Assembly (NCBI GenBank): GCA_017893485.1
Contig: CM030362.1
Location: 434,001-498,000 of the forward strand
Direction: 5' to 3'
DNA length: 64,000 nucleotides
DNA from: Hemerocallis citrina
Lineage: Eukaryota; Streptophyta; Magnoliopsida; Asparagales; Asphodelaceae
In this document: positions 1 to 9,513 of the stretch, piece after piece
How the letters are laid out: each line of letters begins with the position of its first letter
Numbering within the stretch: position 1 is the stretch's first letter
The notes under the pieces: model-generated
The model's input: the letters and a program-made list of their open reading frames with translations, nothing else
What the model was told of the DNA's origin: nothing
The model's database searches: none
Made by a program: the position numbers and the translations under genes

Positions 1-1891
1 ACCTCGTTGTCGCCCATAATTGTTGCATCGGACCATCCTTAAAAGCCGTGACGAACTTACAGATATGCAGCAGCATATCCATTGCGCAGAAGATCCATCA
101 TGATCCGCTCGTGTCCACAAACATAGAACATGACGGCCTCGAAGGTCTAAACCCCCTATCCGCCAAGAAATCGATATCCCGTTCTTACCATGGTACTTCA
201 GGAATCAACAGTGCAAGATACGCACAGCAGCATGTATCTCTAATGACAGAAAGAGACAACCCCATAGTATCACTACCTAGTGCCAACTCAGAACAAGTCG
301 GTGTATAGGGAATCACCCCTAACACCTATTCGGCCTTCAAGCGAAACAATAAAGGAAACCTAATCAATGCAGTTTACTGAAAACATGTTGTCACTCAAAT
401 CATACACAGTGTCGATCAAACAATATCGAGCCTGACTGGTCTGTCAAAATAACAATCATCACGGGATCACATCCACTGATTCCCAATACCTTCACAGGTC
501 GACCCAATAAGCTCGGCCCGTGACCCTCAGCGAGTAGTCCAACGGCGCCCAAAAGATGCAATATAATTGAATAAAGGTAAGCACACACATAACCATCAAT
601 TTCTGACCATTGACAGACTCATGCATTGAGACACCAACACAAACCGACCAGAGCTATCTCCCAACTCACTCATGTCCACCATGAGTGCTAAGCACAGGAA
701 CTTAATAGCTCATGATCACCACACTGCGGTATGCAGACAATTTCCTCATTAATCATCCAATTAAAGTAGTTCAAGAAATAACAGTTGCTATGCCCCAAGC
801 TACACATCGGAATCCAACAAAATTAGGTTTTCTAGAAGGGTAGGACACTCTACTACAATCCCCTAGTTGACATCTCCCTCAAATTCTTTAAAGAACTCGA
901 GTCCCCGAGTTAACTTAAGCTTGAAGTTGATCTAAACAACAGGTTGCTAAACTTGCAACATCCATAACTTTCAGTACACAATTCGGAATTGCTTGTTACT
1001 CCCCATTCCAGAAAGCTAAGACCTTAGGCTATAACCTTCCAGTTGACCATTTCCTCGAATTCTATCATCTTGATACAATAAAAATCTCATATACTCTCAG
1101 CTGTATATTCCTTTATGCATTTGTTGCACTTTCCCAACATCATAAAAATTCGCTCACTCATCGGAATTACTCGATTCTGGGTTCTATAGAAAGGTGGGAG
1201 TGTCTACTTCAACTTTTTAGTTGAACATATTCTCAGATTCAATCACTAAAGTCCTCAAAAACACCAAGTTCCATCAGGTGCACAACCAGGGAAGAATCGG
1301 TTCTTCTAGCAAATACTGCCTTGATTAAGACTGAATCTGTCAGAGTCTTTGGAAAATCATAACTTTCAACCTGCAAACTGGAATTACAAAATTCCGGATG
1401 TTTTGGAAAGCTATGACTCACTATTACAAATCTCTAGTTGATCAATTCTCCAAATTCTTAACACATGAATCCAGATTTACACATCTTCACAGATCAGTCA
1501 ATTTGTATACAGCTGAACCTGGTCTACTTTGAAATTCAATAACAAATCAATCTTAACTCCAAAGCTCAGGAAATTTGAGATTCTTAAACTACACATATAC
1601 CACTCCATTGTGTCCAAAAATTGCACTTAGAATCATCCTACACAAAGAGTTAAGACTCCTCAAACATAGCATAAAATTTCAACTGTTCTTCAACAAGGTT
1701 TTTACTACATACTATTTTTTTTTGAAACCTCATCAAATGACCTCTAAAAATTCCAAAATTTGAGAATCATCAAATAGGCTCATACTACAAGCTACTCCAA
1801 AAATTTCATAGCAATATCATATCCACACAACTAGTTATGACTTTTTGAACCTCAGCCCAAAAACAGTCAGCTTTCAGCTACAACTTCCAAA

Positions 1892-1896
1892 CCAGT
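1892..1896. other. Target site duplication of Tat-1, left copy
   Basis: CCAGT directly precedes the left LTR and recurs exactly at 15955-15959 after the right LTR. This defines both ends of the insertion. Confidence 0.95.
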
Positions 1897-2559
1897 TGTT
1901 GCCGCTAAATTCGGTGTGGGGGCAAACAGATGAATTTGTGAGTTCTTTGGGGAAACTGAATAGGAGAACCTGTATACCTGTTCCGTTGAACTCTGATCGT
2001 CGCTCCCGCCGTGCACCTGCAAAAAGTGCGAGACACCGGGGTTGTTCCCGGCGACGCACCCTCCGACGCTCAAGTCAGTAACCAGAAATGATTATGAAAG
2101 AGCGTTTAACTAGAGAAAGATTGATTACCTCTTAATGGAGATGGGTGGGGGGTATTTATAGGCGTCTTAGAGAACCCTTTAGGAATGTAATCCGCGTAGT
2201 CTGATATAGAACAATCTCCTTGTAAACAGATTGGGAAAGTAATCTGATAAGGTATATTCTGGTAATCAGATAAGGAATTTTAATCCCTAAATCCCAGTGT
2301 AAAGATTGACGTGAATCATGGCCGTTGATTTAGATCTAATCAGGGACCTTGATTGTGTCTTGCTGGATCGAGTTGGCAGCGGGTTGAAACCCGTGCCCAG
2401 CTGTGGTGGATCCGTTCGCGGGTTATTGGATCTGTGAGAAGGAGACCCAGTACCCGCTTCGGACCCGTTTGCATGTGAAATTACCGTCTCGTCCCTGAGC
2501 TGTAGGATTCGTGCCCCATTTGGACGGTCTCGATTGAACCCCTTGTTTTGACCATATCA
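1897..2559 (-). repeat. Tat-1 3' LTR (left copy)
   Basis: 663 bp, starting TGTTGCCGCT and ending CCATATCA on the plus strand. In element orientation it therefore starts TGATATGG and ends GCGGCAACA. I found no difference from the copy at 15292-15954. Confidence 0.95.
2153..2160 (-). promoter_or_regulatory. TATA box in the Tat-1 3' LTR
   Basis: TATTTATA on the plus strand is TATAAATA in element orientation. The identical site in the 5' LTR (15548-15555) is the likely promoter for the genomic RNA. Confidence 0.55.
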
Positions 2560-2577
2560 CGAGCCCCCCACTCCTAA
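2560..2577 (-). other. Polypurine tract of Tat-1
   Basis: Directly next to the LTR. On the minus strand it reads TTAGGAGTGGGGGGCTCG before the TGATATGG LTR start. It is the plus-strand DNA primer site. Almost the same tract stands at 58287-58305 in Tat-2. Confidence 0.85.
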
Positions 2578-2966
2578 AGACTGAGGGTGGTCAGTCTTTG
2601 AGGAGTAGTTTGACTAACTCAGTGGTCGGTGGAACTGTATCGCAGTCCGAATGGGTGATTTTTGAATCCTGGAGCACGGGGGTAGGCTAGTTCCTCCTTC
2701 TTTGATGCTCCGAAGCTGTGTCGAGTTTTTATCTATTTTTCCGGATGATTTATTTAATTTTGCGATGTGTTGGCTAATTGTTCGGGGGCTTTAACCGCGT
2801 ATTCTAGGTAATAATTGCTCGTTCGGTGGCTTAGAAATATTCCCCGAATTTTTAATTATTTCCTGGAATTTTTAGCTAATTTTCCCGAATTTTTAGCGAT
2901 TTTTCGCAATTTTTTAAATAAATAAACCGATTTAAATAAATAAAAACCAATTTTTAATACCTATTT

Positions 2967-4900
2967 ATGGCGTGGCATCATCTGGGCCTTCGATCAAGAT
3001 GGAGCGCGAATTTCGGAACGATCAGACGCCTCCTGCTCCTCGGAAGGATTTTTTCCCAAAAACGAGGGTCGGCACTCCGTCACCCCGGCCCGGATGCGTT
3101 GCGCCGCGGTTCGAGGGGTCGGCGAGTTGGTTCGAATGGTCGGTACCTCGGTTCGGATCATCCGAGGTACGTGGCACCATCTAGACCGTCCATCTTTAGC
3201 GGGGATCCCAATAGAACGCTATCTTGTCGTTTTGTGGACGTGGCAAGATCTGGGACGTCCATCATGACGAGCGCGCTTTCCTACGAGATCCAACGGCTCC
3301 TGAGGGTCGGAAGGATTTTTTCCCAAAAACGAGGGTCGGTACCTCGGCACCGCGGCCCGGATGCGTAGCACCGCGGCTAGGGGGGTCGGCGACTCGGTTG
3401 GAAGGGTCGGTACCCCAGCACCGCGGCCCGGATGCGTAGCGCCGCGGCTAGGGGGGTCGGCGACCCGGTTGGAAGGGTCGGTACCCCAGCACCACGGCCC
3501 GGATGCGTAGTGCCGCGGCTTGGGGGGTCGGCGACTCGGTTGGAAGGGTCGGTGCCTCGGTTGAAAGCATCCGAGGTACGTGGCATCATCTAGGCCGTCC
3601 ATCTTTGGCGTGGATCCCCATAAAACGCTATCTTGTCGTTTTGTGGACGTGGCAAGATCTGGGACGTCCATCATGACGAGCGCGCTTTCCTACGAGATCC
3701 AACGGCTCCTGAGGGCCGGAAGGATTTTTTCCCAAAAACGAGGGTCGGTACCTCGGCACCGCGGCCCGGATGCGTAGCACCGCGGCTAGGGGGGTCGGCG
3801 ACTCGGTTGGAAGGGTCGGTACCCCAGCACCACGGCCCGGATGCGTAGCGCCGCGGCTAGGGGGGTCGGCGACCCGGTTGAAAGGGTCGGTACCCCAGCA
3901 CCACGGCCCGGATGCGTAGTGCCGCGGCTTGGGGGGTCGGCGACTCGGTTGGAAGGGTCGGTACCCCAGCACCACGGCCCGGATGCGTAGCGCCGCGGCT
4001 AGGGGGGTCGGTGACCCGGTTGGAAGGGTCGGTCCCTCGGTTCGGATCATCCGAGGTACGTGGCATCGTCTAGGCCGCCCATCTCTGGCGTGGATCCCCA
4101 TAAAACGCTATCTTGTCGTTTTGTCAACGTGGCAAGACCTGGGCCGTTTATCTGGGCACGCATCACGAGGATGGGGTTCAGATCACGAGAAAACGCTATC
4201 TTGTCGTTTTGTGGGCGTGGCGCAATCTGAACCGCTCATCAGATCCTGACGCGAATTTTGGAGAGATCCGACGGTGATTTTGATTCGGGAGGATTTTTTG
4301 CCAAAAACGAGGGTCGGTACCTCGGCACCTCGGTCCGCATACCTCGCGCTGTTTGCCGGGCGCGGAGTTGGGTATTTTTGGGCGAACTTGGTGGCTCGGC
4401 TCGGTGGGCCGGAGGCCGAGTCGTTTACTTGTCTTCTTGATGGTTCCGCCATTCCGTATTAAGTGGCTCGGTTGCTCGGCTGAGCTGTTCGGTAGCTCGA
4501 CCGACCAAGCCGATGGCAAGCGGTTTGGAAGGTCTGCGTGGACGGATCTGGGCCGTTCATTTTGGCACGCATCACGAGGATGGGGTTCAGATCACGAGAA
4601 AACGCTATCTTGTCGTTTTGTGGGCGTGGCGCAATCTGAACCGCTCATCAGATCCTGACGCGAATTTTGGAGAGATCCGACGGTGATTTTGATTCGGGAG
4701 GATTTTTTGCCAAAAACGAGGGTCGGTACCTCGGCACCTCGGTCCGCATACCTCGCGCTGTTTGCCGGGCGCGGAGTTGGGTATTTTTGGGCGAACTCGG
4801 TGGCTCGGTCACTGAGCGTTTCGTTCGATAGCTCGGCTCATTAGACCGGTGGCCGAGTCGCAACTTGTGTTTGTTGGGGAGTTCCGCCACCCCTCTCATA
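2967..4900. repeat. GC-rich tandem repeat array in the Tat-1 3' region
   Basis: Several nested periods are visible. A ~71-bp unit ('ccgcggctaggggggtcgg...gatgcgtag') is repeated from about 3340 to 4020. A ~414-bp unit starts near 3200 and again near 3620. A ~412-bp unit starts near 4155 and 4567. Each larger unit contains a conserved module with AACGCTATCTTGTCGTTTT and another with CCAAAAACGAGGGTCGG. The long proline/arginine-rich ORFs here exist on both strands as a result of the repeat and are not genes. Tandem repeats in this part of Tat/Ogre elements are well known. Confidence 0.85.
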
Positions 4901-4980
4901 CCGCCGCCTCTCTCTTGTAGGACGTTTGGGATTCTTAGTGGGCCTTTTGGATTCCCAAGGAGGCCCGTTATCAGTTGAGG

Positions 4981-4987
4981 TTATAAG
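4981..4987 (+). promoter_or_regulatory. Possible TATA box for the opposite-strand gene of Tat-1
   Basis: TTATAAG lies about 205 bp upstream of the ATG at 5192. The corresponding place in Tat-2 has TATAAAT at 60847, about 190 bp before its ATG. The matching position supports a real promoter, but the motif is short. Confidence 0.35.
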
Positions 4988-5191
4988 TTACCATTCCTTC
5001 AACCCTGAGCTCATTTCTCACTTTTCACTCTACGAATTCACTTTTGTTCTCTAAGTCCTCTGCTAGCGGCGCTCTTGCTCCACGGTGTTGTCGTTAGCTG
5101 TCGCGTGGGCCAGGCGATTTCAGGCGAGCATTCTCCGACCGTGAACGTCACTTCAAAGGTTAGTTTGTCTTTGCCTTAGCTTTTTCAAAAG

Positions 5192-7386
5192 ATGTCAAGG
5201 GTAAGCTCGGGTAGTGGTGCCTCGTCCTCGGGCGGTGATGGCGCCGGGGAGAGGAGTAGGGCGGAAGCTCGCAGGAAGGGGAAGCAGATGGCCGAACCGC
5301 TGGCTGTCGAGTCGAGGATCGGGAAGAAGAAGAGGACAGGGGAGACCCCGCCCCCCATAGTGGGGGTGATTGTGGAGAACCCGAAACGAGCTCCCGAGAT
5401 AGGACAATATCCTTCCGTCCTGTCCGGGCATTCGGGAGTCAGGCAGTACGAGGGTGATCTTCTGGAGAAAGCGATCTACGGAAAGTCGAAGATCGTCGAG
5501 GAGCCTAATCCGTTCCATCCCTCCGAAGCTGACGAGCTCATTTCGTCGTTGACCGAGAAGGATCTTCTTCGGATCAGGAAGGCTTTCGCTATCCCGTCGG
5601 AGTACAAGCTGATGGTCGCTGGCCCCGGGGTGCGAGCAAACACTAAGTTGCCTTCGTCGGACATGTGCATGTTTGACGTCGACTCCTTGAACGCGGGACT
5701 GCGTTTTCCGCTGCACCCTTTCATACTTCAGATCCTCGGTTGGTATTGTCTCGCCCCTACTCAGTTCAGTCCAAACACTTGGCGTCATGTGAACGCATTC
5801 TTGCTTCAGTGTCACCGAGCCGAGGTAGCGCCGGATCTGTCAGTTTTCCGGGGCCTCTATCGGATAAACAAGCAACACGGCTCGGAGTACCGGTACTATT
5901 TGGGGCCGAGGAGAGGTGTTAAGATTGTAGAGAATCCCGACTCTCTTAAGGGTTGGAGGGAGAAGTATTTTATCGTAAGGGGCGAAGCGATTTGGCACAT
6001 TCCGTCCCGGTGGAAGGTGGAAGTGCCGAAATTTGCGCGGGGCGACCCCGCACTATCCGAGGCCGAGGAGGAGGTAGCGAGGAGGATCACGGCCCTTCCG
6101 GTACTGAGTTGGAGGGAGTTGACCGAGGAGGTGTTGTTCGGGTCCGGACTAAGCCCCATCGACCCGAGTACGCTCTTGACATCTCATTCATTTTTTTTCT
6201 AAGTCTTCAATTCGTCTGTTTTGATTCGGTTTTCTCCCCCTCTTTTTTTGTCGATGCAGAGTCGATGAAGATTGACTTTAAAGCTATGATGGCCGATAGG
6301 TCCAAGCTGACCGGGACCAGAAAAAGGAAGAGGGCGGCCGAGGGTGCGTCTTCGGGTGTTCAGCCCGCGGTCGCCACCAACGTTGCTCCGCCTCCCCCGG
6401 CTACCGAGGTGCCTTCGGAGGTAGTGGTGGTGGAGGAGACCTCGGCCCCTGTCGCCCCGTCCGTGAACGAGGGTGTCTTTGATGTCAATGCGGCGCTGGC
6501 GCTCGAGCTTCCCCCATTGACTCAGAATGCCGAGGAAATCCTGACCGAGCAGCACAAGCAGTTGTTTGTGCCGAACTGGCTGGTGAGGAATCATGATGGT
6601 TTCCTCGGCAACTCGCAGATGTCAATGCAGGTCGTCAAACACTTGGCGACCCCGAAGGATAAGGCCGCGCTGAATGCGGGGAGGGTCGGCGACGACACTT
6701 ACGAAGTCGCCCGGGGGCTTGTTTCGGTAAGTGTTCGCAAATTTCTTCAAGTTTGTTACTCGGTGCGTACTTCGTACTTATCGTTGTCTTCGTAGGCCAC
6801 CGTTCACTTCGGCCATCTCATGGAGGCGTTCGCCGCACAGGAGAAGGAGCTGAAGTCCGCCAGCGAGAAAGACAGGCTGGCGAAGGTCCGGGCGGTCAAG
6901 GATCTCGAGGCCGAGCAGAGGCGGGCCGAGGCTCTGGACGTTCGGGTGGCCGACCTTACTGCCGACCTGAAGAAAGCGAAGGAGGGCCTCGAAGCGGAGT
7001 CTGCCAAAGCTGCCAAGGCCGCCCAAGATCTCGCCGCGGCATTGAAGTCCTTGGCCGACGAGAAGGCGGAGAGGGAAGCGCAGGCCGCGAGGATCCGGGC
7101 GGAGGTCGAAGCCGAGATTGAGGCAGAGGCGAAGAAACATATGGCTGAGAACATGGAGCGATCCTACCAGACGGCCCTGGACCACGTCCAGGCTCGTGTC
7201 CCCGGCTTCGAGCGAGTCGGCTATCAACTGTGGCCCGGGTCGCCCGCGGACGACGAGGAGGGGGATGCCGAGGACGAGGTCGAAGGCGAAGACGGAGGGG
7301 GAGAGGATGACCCGGCTAAGGGAGAGATCGAGGGACCGCCCGTCGATGCGTCCGGGGTGGGAGCGGAGACGCAGGTGGACCCTTGA
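5192..7386 (+). CDS. Spliced opposite-strand gene of Tat-1 (Transposase_28-like protein)
   Basis: The coding strand is opposite to gag-pol. I place exons at 5192-6167, 6260-6726 and 6796-7386, with GT-AG introns of 92 and 69 bp. The joined length is 2034 nt, in frame, 677 aa. Exon 1 has a Ser/Gly/Lys-rich start and then a conserved block (about residues 75-320) with GLRFPLHPF near residue 170 and PNTWRHVNAF after it. This resembles the 'putative gypsy type transposon' family (Transposase_28). Exon 2 is Ala/Pro/Val-rich, then has a conserved stretch with ILTEQHKQLF. Exon 3 is a long Ala/Glu/Lys coiled coil with an acidic tail. Start: first ATG in frame, aligned with 61042 in Tat-2. The splice sites are inferred from homology with Tat-2. 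The biochemical role is unknown; such antisense ORFs are known from Tat elements. Confidence 0.8.
6168..6259 (+). other. Intron 1 of the Tat-1 opposite-strand gene
   Basis: Donor GTACGC, acceptor GATGCAG after a T-rich tract. The donor aligns with GTATGC at 62018 in Tat-2 and both introns have phase 1. Without splicing, the first ORF stops at 6202. Confidence 0.7.
6727..6795 (+). other. Intron 2 of the Tat-1 opposite-strand gene
   Basis: Donor GTAAGTG, acceptor TTCGTAG, phase 0. The homologous intron in Tat-2 is 62587-62679 with donor GTAAGTT. Confidence 0.75.
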
Positions 7387-7548
7387 ATCTTTCGTTAATC
7401 TTTTTGTAGTTTCTGTTCTGCTTTTTCTTCCGAGCTTTGTAACGCCTTTTGCGGACTGGCCACCGCTTTTTGATAAATGAAAAAACGTTTTGTCTTTGAA
7501 ATTGTCTAAGTGTTTGGTTCGGTCGTAGGGTAGGCCCCCGTCACTACG

Positions 7549-8238
7549 ATGGCTCGGCGACAAGTAGAGCTGTTCCATCTATCTCTCGTGAAACGCCTTG
7601 AGGGCGAGATCAACCTGACGAGGAGGATGCTGTACAATATGGAGATGAAGAACGGGGATCTGTTGGCCGAAGTGTACCACTTGCGGATAGCCGAAGCCGA
7701 GCTATTTGCTAAGGAAGAAGAATTGGCTTCTGTTTTGGCCGAACGAGATGAGCTCGTGAAGAAGGTCGAGCATTTGCAAAGGGTGACAGTCGACAAGAGT
7801 ATCGAGGTGACCCATCTGCGTCGTGTCATATCTGACAGCGCCGAATACCCTGGATCGGCGAAGCTTCCTCGGTTCAAAATTGTCGTGAAGGACGAGGCAC
7901 TGAAGGACCGGATCGTCGAATTGGAGGAGGAGGTCGCTCGGCTCAAGCCTCAGCCGGTGAGGGCCAACGTCCGGAGCACCTCGTGTACCCGCGAAGAGAT
8001 CGAGCGAGGTATCACGTTCTACCAAGCGGCGTCCCGGACTCCTATCATCGGGGCGTCAGCCGCCGATGCACAAAGTGGTGTGGCGGTGTCTTCAAGTGGC
8101 GCTTCGGTTGGGGCGACTGTGAGGCTCAGCGGCGAAGGGGCGTCCCGGTTCGTCGGCCTGGAGACGAGCTCGGAGGCTAAGAAGCGCCGACCCAAAGTGT
8201 CGTTGAACCGGAGTGTCCCCCTTCCTCGGAGGAAATGA
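7549..8238 (+). CDS. Second opposite-strand ORF of Tat-1, coiled-coil protein
   Basis: A 229-aa ORF 162 bp after the stop of the three-exon gene, on the same strand. Residues 1-145 form long heptad-like helices (Leu, Glu, Arg, Lys rich) with the segment IEVTHLRR, also found in the Tat-2 counterpart. The C-terminal third is Ser/Ala/Gly-rich and ends in a basic tail (PLPRRK). No known catalytic motif. It could be a separate gene or a further part of the upstream transcription unit. An AATAAA lies 71 nt after the stop. Function unknown; conservation in Tat-2 suggests it is a true protein. Confidence 0.6.
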   Translation: MARRQVELFHLSLVKRLEGEINLTRRMLYNMEMKNGDLLAEVYHLRIAEAELFAKEEELASVLAERDELVKKVEHLQRVTVDKSIEVTHLRRVISDSAEYPGSAKLPRFKIVVKDEALKDRIVELEEEVARLKPQPVRANVRSTSCTREEIERGITFYQAASRTPIIGASAADAQSGVAVSSSGASVGATVRLSGEGASRFVGLETSSEAKKRRPKVSLNRSVPLPRRK

Positions 8239-8308
8239 GCGGGTCATGCCTTCTAATATTTTGTTGAACTCGCTGTAGTAATCTTTTTGTAAACTCGTCC
8301 AAGTCATT

Positions 8309-8314
8309 AATAAA
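8309..8314 (+). terminator. Possible polyadenylation signal of the opposite-strand unit
   Basis: AATAAA in an AT-rich stretch 71 nt after the stop codon at 8238, on the same strand. Confidence 0.45.
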
Positions 8315-8699
8315 ATTGGGGTCGATTTATCCGAAGTGCCTTCTATTGGCTGTTCGTCGAGTCTTTTGTCGCAATTCTGATCCTGTCGCTCGGCTATTGA
8401 TGCCCGTCGACGTGGGGTGTCTACAACCGTTGGATGGTGGCGCGAATCCAGAGGCAGGCACAAGTCCCAAGAAAACGTTATCTTGTCGTTTTGTGGGCAC
8501 GTGGCACTACTGGATCCACTCATCACGCCTTGGCACACAATTTGAGAGGATCTAACGGCGAGTTGACCTCGGGGTGATTTTTTCCCAAAACGAGGGTCGG
8601 TACCTCGTCAGCTCGGCACAGTCTACGGTCGGGACGGGTTCCGGACCGTTTAAGGACGAGTCGGAGAGATAGAGTCGAGCCGGACGAAGGATCCGGTCG

Positions 8700-9350
8700 T
8701 TAGATTAGTTTAAGGGATGTAGGAGCAGTTTCGAATGGCGAGCTACTTCTAGTCCGCTTAGGAGCGGATTTGCGAAGCAAAATCGAGCCAAGTGTTGGAC
8801 TCCGATCCATTCAACGGCTGCAGGAGCAATTTCGAACGGCGATCTGCCCCCGGCCCGTCTGAAGACGGGCCGAGTAGGAAGAGTCGAGCCGAGTGCTGGA
8901 CTCCGAACCATTGTGTGATAAGTTTGAGAGATGCAGGAGCAGTTTCGAATGGCGAGCTACTTCTAGTCCGCTTAGGAGCGGATTTGCGAAGCAAAATCGA
9001 GCCAAGTGTTGGACTCCGATCCATTCAACGGCTGCAGGAGCAATTTCGAACGGCGATCTGCCCCCGGCCCGTCTGGAGACGGGCCGGGTAGGAAGAGTCG
9101 AGCCGAGTGCTGGACTCCGAACCATTGTGTGATAAGTTTGAGAGATGCAGGAGCAGTTTCGAATGGCGAGCTACTTCTAGTCCGCTTAGGAGCGGATTTG
9201 CGAAGCAAAATCGAGCCAAGTGTTGGACTCCGATCCATTCAACGGCTGCAGGAGCAATTTCGAACGGCGATCTGCCCCCGGCCCGTCTGAAGACGGGCCG
9301 AGTAGGAAGAGTCGAGCCGAGTGCTGGACTCCGAACCATTGTGTGATAAG
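8700..9350. repeat. 214-bp tandem repeat in Tat-1, about three copies
   Basis: The unit from 'agatgcaggagcagtttcg' through 'ggactccgaaccattgtgtg' recurs at 214-bp spacing: the phrase 'gttggactccgatccattc' appears near 8793, 9007 and 9221. Copies differ at only a few bases, so the array is young. It lies between pol and the opposite-strand unit. Overlapping ORFs on both strands are products of the repeat. Confidence 0.9.
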
Positions 9351-9513
9351 GGAATTAGAGGCGGAAGTACGCGATAATGTAAAGAAAAACTTTATTTATT
9401 TATTAATATCTAATGGTCGGCTGCTTCTAAAGTTGCTAGCCGTTTATTACAATGAAAAAGAACAAAGGAAAAATTACTAGTAGCAGGAGTGGTTGCCCGA
9501 CATCTCGAGTTAC

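Noticed and set aside
2967..4900. Long Arg/Pro-rich ORFs on both strands
   Set aside because: Produced by GC-rich tandem repeats; the same peptides recur with the repeat period.
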